From NCBI GenBank assembly GCA_934631025.1, contig CAKTXR010000025.1:1-34736 (forward strand): a DNA stretch of 34,736 nt, in the 5' to 3' direction. This stretch comes from an uncultured Clostridia bacterium. Its GTDB lineage: Bacteria; Bacillota; Clostridia; Christensenellales; Aristaeellaceae. Both the position numbers and the translations under genes were made by a program. Every line of letters begins with the position of its first letter. Position 1 is the first letter of the stretch. Below are positions 23,685 through 30,117 of this stretch, one piece after another. The notes under the pieces were generated by a model, which saw nothing but the letters and a program-made list of their open reading frames with translations, did not search any database and was not told where the DNA came from.

Positions 23685-24389
23685 TAAGCGGCGGCGCAGG
23701 CCAAGCGCTGTCATGACGAGCAGCAGCACAAATGAGAAGAGCGTCGGCCAGCCGCCCCGCGCAATGTACAGAGCCAGTGTGAGCGCGGCATAGAGGCCGC
23801 TGCGCAGCGGATTGATCCGTTCTGTAAAAACGCCGTATGTTGGAAGCGATATGCGGCGCTTTTTTTGAACTTGAAACGAATCGGGCACGACGGGATGCGC
23901 GGCCATAACGCGCTGCGTCAGGCGTTTGCCGTCGACAAGCCTGATCGACAGACGCTGCGCCCAGGCGGCGGCGCTGCGATCGGCCGGACACAGCGCGACA
24001 ACTGTAAGCTGCTCTTGAGGATGCGCGCGGCGACAGGAGATCAGCGCGTCGGCGTTCAGTGCGCGGGAGGACGGCGCATAGGGGAGAACGACCGCCCTTT
24101 CAGCGATGTCCTCGCCGGACAAAAGCGGCATGACGGCGCTCAGCACGTCGCTTTCCGGCAGAGCCGCCCATCCGTCGATGACGAAACGCGCGTATTCGCG
24201 GCGCATGGAGCGGGAGCGCCGGCGCAGCGGCTCAGAAAAGCGCGTCCACAGCGCGTGCAGAGCGACGCAGCCCAGCGCGGCGAGCAGACATGAAAGAATA
24301 ATCCGTTCGCCAGTGAGCGCCATAAACGCCAGAAAGAGCGCGCACAGCGTCAAAAGCCAGAAAACAAGGCCGTCGATCAGGCGAATCAC
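23673..24389 (-). CDS. Unrecognised membrane protein
   Basis: A 238-residue frame starting at GTG with AGGAGG 10 bases upstream. Two hydrophobic segments lie near residues 5-25 and 30-46, and two more near 190-210 and 213-230. Between them is a soluble domain of roughly 140 residues with a mixed alpha/beta look (RFVIDGWAAL, AVVLPYAPSS, LTVVALCPADRS, SIRLVDGKRLTQRV). The last phrases loosely recall restriction-endonuclease-like membrane proteins, but I see no catalytic motif. Function unknown. Confidence 0.7.
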   Translation of the reverse strand: MIRLIDGLVFWLLTLCALFLAFMALTGERIILSCLLAALGCVALHALWTRFSEPLRRRSRSMRREYARFVIDGWAALPESDVLSAVMPLLSGEDIAERAVVLPYAPSSRALNADALISCRRAHPQEQLTVVALCPADRSAAAWAQRLSIRLVDGKRLTQRVMAAHPVVPDSFQVQKKRRISLPTYGVFTERINPLRSGLYAALTLALYIARGGWPTLFSFVLLLVMTALGLRRRLLSR

Positions 24390-24443
24390 GGCGGTTTTTC
24401 CTCCTTGTTCAGAGTTTCTTCACTCAGTATACGCAAATCGGCC

Positions 24444-24472
24444 TTTTCTAATCGCCGAAAATGGTGTATAAT
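24444..24472 (+). promoter_or_regulatory. Probable promoter of the nadD-rnhA run
   Basis: A consensus TATAAT at 24467-24472, with a poor -35 TTTTCT at 24444-24449 (17-base spacer). It lies 32 bases before the chosen nadD ATG. Confidence 0.5.
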
Positions 24473-24504
24473 AAATTATCACTTGTGTTTTGAGGGGCAT
24501 GGAC

Positions 24505-25656
24505 ATGAAGAAACTGGGAATTATGGGCGGAACATTTAATCCGATCCATAACGGCCATATTGAAATCGCCCGCATCGCTTGCCGGACGGTTGGACTGGAC
24601 GAGGTGCTCTTCCTGCCGGACGGCGAACCGCCGCACAAACAGATTGAGACGCTGGCCTCGGGCGCGAGCCGCTATAACATGACGGTGCTGGCTGTGTACG
24701 GCTGCGAGGGCTTTGAAGCGTCCGATTTGGAGATCCGGCGCAGCGGCACGACCTACACCGTCGATACGCTGGCACAGCTCAAGGCGCTGCGGCCGGACGA
24801 CGAGATTTACTACATCGTCGGCGCGGATACGCTCTATCAGATCGAGCACTGGAAAACGCCGGAAAGGCTGGGCGCGATGTGCAGCCTGATCGCCGTGCCG
24901 CGGCCGGGCGACGACAGGGCGCTCTCGGCGCAGTCGGAGCATATTCGAAAGAGCCTGAACATCCGCGTCTATCTGGCCGAAGAGAGCGGGCCGGATATTT
25001 CGTCAACAGAAATCCGCTCCCGCGCGTCGCAGGGCGGCGATCTGGCGGCGCTCGTGCCGGCGGCCGTCGCCGATTACATCGCGCAGCATGGGCTGTACGG
25101 CGCGCCGTATCACTGGATGACTCAGCGCCTTCAGGAGACGCTTTCGCCGCACCGCTTCCGGCACACGCTCTCCGTGGCCGAAACGGCGGTTACGCTGGCG
25201 GCGCGCTTCGGCGTTAATCCCGTGCAGGCGCATCTGGCGGGACTGCTGCACGACTGCGCCAAGGGGCTGGACGCTTCGGCGCTGACTGCGCTGATTCGAT
25301 CGGGCGGCATATCGGCCGACGAATGCGAGCTCAGTATGCCGGCTCTTCTGCACGCGCCGGCGGGGGAAGCGCTGGCAAAAAGTCAGTATCACGTCAATGA
25401 CACCGCCGTTTTGTCGGCGATTCGCTGGCACACGACGGGGCGGCGCAACATGACGCGCCTTGAAAAGGTCATTTATCTGGCCGATATGATCGAGCCGGAG
25501 CGCGAGGACTATCCGGGGCTTGGCGATATCCGCGCGCTGGCCGAGACCGATCTGGACGCGGCGGTGCGCATGGCGGCCGCAAAGAGCGTCGATTACGTTA
25601 TGGAGCGCGGCAAAAAGCTGCATCCGCGCACAATCGAGCTGGCGCGGGAGAGATAA
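24505..25656 (+). CDS. nadD: NadD-YqeK fusion: nicotinate-nucleotide adenylyltransferase plus HD-domain hydrolase
   Basis: A 383-residue two-domain protein. Residues 1-196 are NadD, making deamido-NAD from NaMN and ATP: GIMGGTFNPIHNGH holds the HxGH-type nucleotidyltransferase motif, and DISSTEIRSR closes the domain. Residues about 203-383 are YqeK-like: SPHRFRHTLSVAETA, LAGLLHDCAKG with His249-Asp250, and RLEKVIYLADMIEPERED form an HD metal site; B. subtilis YqeK hydrolyses diadenosine tetraphosphate. These are separate adjacent genes in most Bacillota. GAGGGG lies 8 bases before the ATG at 24505. RsfS follows, the usual order. Confidence 0.93.
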   Translation: MKKLGIMGGTFNPIHNGHIEIARIACRTVGLDEVLFLPDGEPPHKQIETLASGASRYNMTVLAVYGCEGFEASDLEIRRSGTTYTVDTLAQLKALRPDDEIYYIVGADTLYQIEHWKTPERLGAMCSLIAVPRPGDDRALSAQSEHIRKSLNIRVYLAEESGPDISSTEIRSRASQGGDLAALVPAAVADYIAQHGLYGAPYHWMTQRLQETLSPHRFRHTLSVAETAVTLAARFGVNPVQAHLAGLLHDCAKGLDASALTALIRSGGISADECELSMPALLHAPAGEALAKSQYHVNDTAVLSAIRWHTTGRRNMTRLEKVIYLADMIEPEREDYPGLGDIRALAETDLDAAVRMAAAKSVDYVMERGKKLHPRTIELARER

Positions 25657-25704
25657 AACAATTCTGAAGCGACCTGAAAGATTGATTTGAAAGGAAGTAT
25701 GCAC

Positions 25705-26055
25705 ATGAAGGATTCCAAGGAACTGGCTCTGCAGATCGCCGATTTTCTCTATTCCAAGAAGGGTGAAAACATTCAGGTGCTGGATGTGTCGCATCTGACC
25801 TCGATCGCCGAATATTTCGTCATTTGCAGCGCGCGCAACACGACGCAGTGCCGCACCATGGCCGAGGATCTCGAGGATAAGCTGACCGAGACAGATGAGA
25901 TCGAGGCGCGCCGCAAGGAGGGCTATCGCGAGTCGCGCTGGATCGTGCTGGACTACGCTTCGGTCATCGTTCACATTTTCCACGAGCAGGAGCGCGAGTA
26001 CTATAACATCGAGCGTCTCTGGTCGGACGGCACCAACATGATCAAGGCCCTGTGA
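25705..26055 (+). CDS. rsfS: Ribosome silencing factor
   Basis: A 116-residue RsfS/Iojap protein that binds uL14 and keeps ribosomal subunits apart in starvation. Family features are LALQIADFLYSKKGENI, the TSIAEYFVICSA strand, and ESRWIVLDYASVIVHIFHEQ followed by YYNIERLW. AAAGGA lies about 9 bases before ATG 25705, favoured over ATG 25699. It follows nadD-yqeK as in many Bacillota. Confidence 0.96.
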   Translation: MKDSKELALQIADFLYSKKGENIQVLDVSHLTSIAEYFVICSARNTTQCRTMAEDLEDKLTETDEIEARRKEGYRESRWIVLDYASVIVHIFHEQEREYYNIERLWSDGTNMIKAL

Positions 26056-26071
26056 AAAGAGGAATCAAGCC

Positions 26072-26479
26072 ATGAATAAAACAGTCGATCTTCTCGTTGC
26101 GGCTCAAAAGGACATGATGCTGATCGTCCGGATGACGACGCTGGGCGTTCTGGCGCGCGCCGGACTGACGCTGGACGACATGGACGACATGAAAATGGCC
26201 GTCGACGAGGCTTTCGGCTGCCTGATCGAGCAGTCCGTGGGCTATGAGAAGATCGCCCTGCACTATGAATACGACGGCGATTCGGCGAGCGTGCGCCTGA
26301 GCGGGCAGGGCGGCTGCATGGCGGTCTCCAGCGAGGACGATAGCCGCGAGGACGAAATCCTGCGCTGCGTGCTGGAGTCCATGGCCGACGAGGTGCTGAT
26401 CGGAAAGCTGGGCTGTACCACGGTGCAAATCGAGCTGAAAAAACGCTGCGTTAAGGCGGGCATGACGTATGGCTGCTGA
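26072..26479 (+). CDS. RsbW/SpoIIAB-like anti-sigma factor with degenerate kinase motifs
   Basis: A 135-residue protein resembling the HATPase fold of anti-sigma serine kinases (LTLDDMDDMKMAVDEAFGCL). It overlaps the next gene, a SigB/F-type sigma factor, by 11 bases, the typical partner arrangement. In active kinases the N box reads EAxxN; here the Asn position is Cys50. The G1 box DxGxG reads SGQGG, with Asp replaced by Ser77. ATP binding and RsbV phosphorylation are therefore doubtful. No RsbV-like antagonist gene is nearby. It likely binds the sigma factor, but how it is released is unknown. Confidence 0.75.
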   Translation: MNKTVDLLVAAQKDMMLIVRMTTLGVLARAGLTLDDMDDMKMAVDEAFGCLIEQSVGYEKIALHYEYDGDSASVRLSGQGGCMAVSSEDDSREDEILRCVLESMADEVLIGKLGCTTVQIELKKRCVKAGMTYGC

Positions 26480-27200
26480 CAATCAACTGCTGGTCGAATA
26501 TGGCCGCACGCGCTCGGACACGCTGCTGGACGAAATCTGCCGGCAGTATCTGCCGCTGGCCGGAGCGATTGCGCGGCGATTCAGCGGGCGCGGCGTGGAC
26601 TACGACGATCTGTATCAGGTCGCGTCGCTGGCGCTCGTCAAGGCCGTTCAGCGCTTCGACGCGGATAAAGGCGTTCAGTTCAGCACTTATGTAACGCCCA
26701 CGATCGTCGGCGAGGTGAAAAACTATTTCCGTGATAAGTCGCGCACGATTACGCTGCCCAGGCGCAGCGGCGCGCTGCTCAAGCAAATCGAATCGGCGCG
26801 CGAAAAGCTGACGCACGCGCTGATGCGCTCGCCGACGATCGACGAGCTGGCCGCAGAAACCGGCGAGGCCGCCGACGTCATACTGGAAATGCTCGAAATG
26901 AAAAACGCGATGACGCCCGTATCGCTGGACGCATCGCCCGTATCCGAGGACGAGGATCTGACGCTGCAATCGGTGCTTGGCCAGAACGACGCGGGCTATG
27001 AGACGGTCGAGACGCAGGACGCCATCCGTCAAATCATGCGCACGTTGCCCGAAAGCGAAAAGCAGCTGCTCAAAATGCGCTATTTCGACGGCCTGAGCCA
27101 GCGGGAAGCGGCTGAGCGGCTGGGTGTATCGCAGATGACGGTCTCGCGTATGGAAAAAAAGGCGCTTTTGAGGGCGCGCGAATTGATCGAAGGAGAGTAA
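26469..27200 (+). CDS. RNA polymerase sigma factor of the SigB/SigF/SigG family
   Basis: A 243-residue sigma-70 factor. Region 2 is DYDDLYQVASLALVKAVQRF followed by FSTYVTPTIVGEVKNYFRD. Region 3 has SPTIDELAAETGEAADVILE. Region 4 has the helix-turn-helix LSQREAAERLGVSQMTVSRM. This architecture matches the general-stress and forespore group. Start and ribosome binding site lie within the preceding anti-sigma-like gene, giving coupled expression. The neighbours (nadD, rsfS, rnhA) are housekeeping, so a general-stress role is the better guess. Sporulation use cannot be excluded. Confidence 0.9.
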   Translation: MAADNQLLVEYGRTRSDTLLDEICRQYLPLAGAIARRFSGRGVDYDDLYQVASLALVKAVQRFDADKGVQFSTYVTPTIVGEVKNYFRDKSRTITLPRRSGALLKQIESAREKLTHALMRSPTIDELAAETGEAADVILEMLEMKNAMTPVSLDASPVSEDEDLTLQSVLGQNDAGYETVETQDAIRQIMRTLPESEKQLLKMRYFDGLSQREAAERLGVSQMTVSRMEKKALLRARELIEGE

Positions 27201-27212
27201 ACAGGCCGGTTT

Positions 27213-27674
27213 ATGAAGCAGGTGATTATTTATACGGACGGCGCGTGCTCGGGCAATCCGGGGCCGGGCGGCTGGGGCGCGGTGCTCCTGTTCAATGAAT
27301 TCCGGCGTGAAATGTCGGGCTATGAGCCCAGCACGACCAACAACCGCATGGAGCTGACGGCGGCCATCGAGGCGCTGGGCGCGCTCAGGGAGCCTTGCGA
27401 GGTGCGTCTGCACTCGGACAGCAGCTATCTGATCAACGCCTTTGAGCAGCACTGGCTGGACAACTGGGTCAGGCGCAGCTGGATCAAGAGCGACAAAAAG
27501 CCGGTTGAAAACAGAGATCTGTGGGAAAAGCTGCTTGCGCTGACGAAAATCCACCGCGTGACGTGGCTCAAGGTCAAGGGGCACGCCAATAATCGCGAAA
27601 ACAATCGCTGCGACGAAATGGCGACCGGCGCAATCCGGCAGGCCCGCGACGCGCGAAAGGGTCTGGATGACTGA
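27213..27674 (+). CDS. rnhA: Ribonuclease HI
   Basis: A 153-residue RNase HI that cleaves RNA in RNA-DNA hybrids. All catalytic residues are in place: Asp9 (IYTDGACSGNPGPGGWG), Glu47 (NRMELTAAIEAL), Asp69 (LHSDSSYLI), His124 (VKGHANN) and Asp134 (NRCDEMA). The handle region WVRRSWIKSDKKPVEN is present. It begins 12 bases after the sigma-factor stop and ends in a very strong terminator. Confidence 0.97.
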   Translation: MKQVIIYTDGACSGNPGPGGWGAVLLFNEFRREMSGYEPSTTNNRMELTAAIEALGALREPCEVRLHSDSSYLINAFEQHWLDNWVRRSWIKSDKKPVENRDLWEKLLALTKIHRVTWLKVKGHANNRENNRCDEMATGAIRQARDARKGLDD

Positions 27675-27681
27675 CGCATAT

Positions 27682-27726
27682 AATCTCCGCCGCCTTATGA
27701 AAACGAATAAGGCGGCGGAGATTTTG
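27682..27726. terminator. Terminator between rnhA and the recombinase gene
   Basis: A perfect 16-bp stem AATCTCCGCCGCCTTA/TAAGGCGGCGGAGATT with a 10-base loop, followed by TTG on the plus strand. It ends rnhA and can also serve the convergent recombinase gene. Confidence 0.93.
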
Positions 27727-27730
27727 ATAA

Positions 27731-28882
27731 TTATTCAACTGCTTCCGTCGATTCGCTCGGCTGATCAGTCGCTTCTGATTCGGCGCTTTCCGGCTGCACG
27801 GCGGCCAGACCGGTGAGCGTGGCCTCGTCGTCGCGCAGCTTGACGTGCGCGGCGGCCATGCGGCGGCGGTCGTCAGACATGGCGGCGTAGTGCTTACGCG
27901 TCGTGTTGACGTCGCTGTGGCCGAGCACATCGGCCACCAGATAGATGTCGCCGGTTTCGTGATAGAGATTCGTGCCGAATGTGCTGCGCAGCTTGTGCGG
28001 GCTGAAGCGCTTCTTCAGCGGCGCGGCCAGCAGCGCGTATTTCTTGACCAGATTTTCTACACTGCGCACATTGATGCGCTTTTTCTGCATGGACAGAAAC
28101 AGCGCGTTCTCATGGCCGGGCGCGGCAGTGATGGTCTTGCGCTCGTCGACATAGTCCTTCAGCACGGCGGCCACCTCGTCGGGAAAGTACAATATGACCT
28201 GCGCGCCGCCTTTGCGCGTCACGAAAAAGCCGTTCTGCGAAAAATCAATATCGCCTATATCGATTCCGACGCACTCGCTGACGCGGATTCCCGTGCCCAG
28301 AAAGAGGGAAATCATCGCCAGATCGCGCTTTTTCGTCAGTTCATGGTACTTTTTCTGACCGTCCGTCAGCGCGCTGCCGCTTTCAACCTGATTGAGCATA
28401 CGCACGATTTCGTCGATCTCGAGCCGCAGTATGGGCTTTTCGTGCAGCTTCGGCAGGTCGATCAGCTGGGCGACATTGCTGCTCACTCGGTTATTCTTGA
28501 ATAAGAACTTAAAGTAGCTGCGCAGCGCGGACAGCTTGCGCATCTTGCTGGCGTCCTCGTTGGTTTCTTCACGCTCATCGTCGCGGATATAGAGCGTGAG
28601 ATAGTCGTTGTAGAGGGCGATATGCCGGCCGGTCACGCGATCGAGATCCTCATCGCGAATGGCGGTGACCGTCAGATCGGCGAATTCCGGAACCTCAGTG
28701 GTCAGGTATTTGAAAAACAGCTTGAGATCGCGCAGATAGCCGACGCGCGTGAGCGGCGTGGTGGTCGGCTCAAGCGCGCGAACGAAATCTGCGCAGTTAG
28801 CGGGAAGCTCGCGCAGAAATTCACGAATCAGCAAAATGCTTTTGCGATCGCGGCTTTCAACATAAGTCAAGGAATCGGGCAT
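27731..28882 (-). CDS. Tyrosine recombinase (Xer-like) with extended termini
   Basis: A 383-residue site-specific recombinase. The core-binding SAM-like domain occupies about residues 15-140. The catalytic domain has Arg200 (GTGIRVSECVG), Lys224 (RKGG), His296 and Arg299 (SPHKLRSTFG), His322 (VLGHSDVNTT) and nucleophile Tyr332 (RKHYAAM). After Tyr332 comes a tail of about 50 residues ending in an acidic, Ser/Glu-rich stretch. XerC/XerD are nearer 300 residues. GGAGGT lies 10 bases before the ATG at 28882. An extended -10 promoter and a 34-bp inverted repeat lie upstream. It could be the chromosomal Xer or a specialised invertase/integrase; no phage genes adjoin. Confidence 0.9.
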   Translation of the reverse strand: MPDSLTYVESRDRKSILLIREFLRELPANCADFVRALEPTTTPLTRVGYLRDLKLFFKYLTTEVPEFADLTVTAIRDEDLDRVTGRHIALYNDYLTLYIRDDEREETNEDASKMRKLSALRSYFKFLFKNNRVSSNVAQLIDLPKLHEKPILRLEIDEIVRMLNQVESGSALTDGQKKYHELTKKRDLAMISLFLGTGIRVSECVGIDIGDIDFSQNGFFVTRKGGAQVILYFPDEVAAVLKDYVDERKTITAAPGHENALFLSMQKKRINVRSVENLVKKYALLAAPLKKRFSPHKLRSTFGTNLYHETGDIYLVADVLGHSDVNTTRKHYAAMSDDRRRMAAAHVKLRDDEATLTGLAAVQPESAESEATDQPSESTEAVE

Positions 28883-28974
28883 CGAAAAAAGCACCTCCGA
28901 AGCAAAGCGTCGCTGCCAAGAGAGTCCGCTCAAATCAGACCGAAAATCAGCGGCTTCAGGGGCTATTATAGCAG

Positions 28975-28983
28975 AAAGCGCGC
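28975..28983 (-). promoter_or_regulatory. Extended -10 promoter of the recombinase gene
   Basis: Minus-strand TGC-TATAAT (28983-28975) with no good -35. The region where a -35 would sit overlaps the right-hand edge of the inverted repeat at 28996-29029, so the repeat is well placed to control this promoter. Confidence 0.6.
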
Positions 28984-28995
28984 CACCCATCCACA

Positions 28996-29029
28996 AACTA
29001 TTCGTAAAAGTTTTCTTTTGCGAATAGTT
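28996..29029. repeat. 34-bp inverted repeat (15-4-15) upstream of the recombinase
   Basis: AACTATTCGTAAAAG and CTTTTGCGAATAGTT are inverted copies with one mismatch, separated by TTTT. The stem is AT-rich and lacks a T-run tail, so it is a poor terminator. The size and symmetry fit a recombinase binding or crossover site, or an operator. It lies 114 bases before the recombinase ATG and next to its promoter. Confidence 0.75.
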
Positions 29030-29130
29030 GAACGTGAAACGCCCACCCCACTTTCGATGGATTCGGGCTGCGTTTCGACCTGCATTTTGCTCAAAAAGCC
29101 GTCGTTTTGCGCGGCGATCCGTCGCGCGCT

Positions 29131-29322
29131 TTACTGCACCTTGTCGTCGGAATCCGATTCGATGATGTCGTCCACCTCGATGGCCAGATAGTCCGCGCCG
29201 GTCGAGCTGAGACACTTCATGCAGTTGTCGCAGATTTTGTTGGGATCCAGATCGCAGCGCTCGCATTCACCGCATTCGTCGCACCATTTGCTTTCGTCAA
29301 GAACGCATCGACGCTTTTCCAT
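29131..29322 (-). CDS. Small Cys-rich protein of unknown function
   Basis: A 63-residue protein with eight cysteines in the first 37 positions (RRCVLDESKWCDECGECERC, then DLDPNKICDNCMKCL), including several CxxC pairs, followed by an acidic tail (EVDDIIESDSDD). It probably binds zinc or an Fe-S centre. AAAGGAG lies 12 bases before the ATG. The gene is divergent from lexA and lies upstream of the recombinase on the same strand. I believe similar small proteins exist in other Clostridia but know no function. Confidence 0.75.
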   Translation of the reverse strand: MEKRRCVLDESKWCDECGECERCDLDPNKICDNCMKCLSSTGADYLAIEVDDIIESDSDDKVQ

Positions 29323-29384
29323 GAAATCGTCAGTCTCCTTTCATTGCTTCAAATGTTAAATCGATCGTTTTTCTGATTGTTTAT

Positions 29385-29413
29385 TTGACGTTACAGCCTT
29401 ATCATGGTATACT
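29385..29413 (+). promoter_or_regulatory. Promoter of lexA
   Basis: TTGACG (29385-29390), 17 bases, TATACT (29408-29413). I find no GAAC-N4-GTTC LexA box of the Bacillota type between 29323 and 29440, so autoregulation is not evident. Confidence 0.8.
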
Positions 29414-29440
29414 AATAGCAGATGGAGGTGCCGTAGTATC

Positions 29441-30037
29441 ATGAGAATGCCCAGAGAAGAAAGCCAGGCGAAGATCCTCGCCTTTATTCGTGAAGAAATG
29501 CAGAGCAAGGGTTATCCCCCGTCCGTTCGCGAAATCTGCAAGGCCGTCGGTTTCAAGTCGACCTCTTCCGTTCATGCCCATTTGCAGCAGCTCGAAAAGA
29601 GCGGCGCTCTTCACAGAGACGCGGCCAAGCCGCGCGCGCTTGAGCTGTCCGATTATCCGAAGGGACGTCTCGTGCCGCTGGTCGGCAAGGTAACGGCCGG
29701 CGTTCCGATACTGGCCCAGCAGAATATCGAGGAAGAACTGTTGCTGCCGGCCAATATGCTCAATACCAGCGACGAGGTGTTCGCACTGCGCGTTGAAGGC
29801 GAAAGCATGATCGAGGCCGGAATTCTCAGCGGCGACACGGTCATCGTGCGTTCGCAGAGAGACGCTGAAAACGGCCAGATCGTCGTGGCCATGATCGACG
29901 ACGAAGCCACGGTAAAGCGCATATTCTATGAGCCGCATCGCGTGCGCCTTCAGCCCGAGAATTCTTCCATGGATCCCATTTACGCCGACGAAGTGACGGT
30001 GCTGGGCCGCGTTATCGCCCTGATCCGCGAATTCTGA
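29441..30037 (+). CDS. lexA: LexA repressor, SOS regulator
   Basis: A 198-residue repressor with self-cleaving protease domain. The winged HTH is in GYPPSVREICKAVGFKSTSS followed by VHAHLQQLEKSGAL. The cleavage site is Ala86-Gly87 (VTAGVPI). Catalytic Ser122 is in VEGESMIEAGI and Lys159 in EATVKRIF. RecA-stimulated cleavage derepresses DNA-damage genes. GGAGGT precedes the ATG. A promoter and a terminator frame it as a single-gene unit. Confidence 0.97.
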   Translation: MRMPREESQAKILAFIREEMQSKGYPPSVREICKAVGFKSTSSVHAHLQQLEKSGALHRDAAKPRALELSDYPKGRLVPLVGKVTAGVPILAQQNIEEELLLPANMLNTSDEVFALRVEGESMIEAGILSGDTVIVRSQRDAENGQIVVAMIDDEATVKRIFYEPHRVRLQPENSSMDPIYADEVTVLGRVIALIREF

Positions 30038-30065
30038 TTGCGCTCCCCTGTTTCAGTTTGATTTT

Positions 30066-30110
30066 GCCAGCCTGTTTACCGTTGAAAAGCGGACGACAGG
30101 CTGGCTTTTT
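30066..30110 (+). terminator. Terminator of lexA
   Basis: A perfect 10-bp stem GCCAGCCTGT/ACAGGCTGGC with a 20-base loop, followed by TTTTT. No T run exists on the other strand, so it appears to serve lexA only. Confidence 0.9.
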
Positions 30111-30117
30111 ATGTCGG

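Noticed and set aside
28996..29029. The 15-4-15 repeat as a transcription terminator of the Cys-rich gene
   Set aside because: The stem is AT-rich and followed by TGTGG rather than a T run on the minus strand.
28996..29029. The same repeat as the chromosomal dif site
   Set aside because: Known dif sites have about 11-base arms with a 6-base centre; the geometry differs and I cannot locate the replication terminus.
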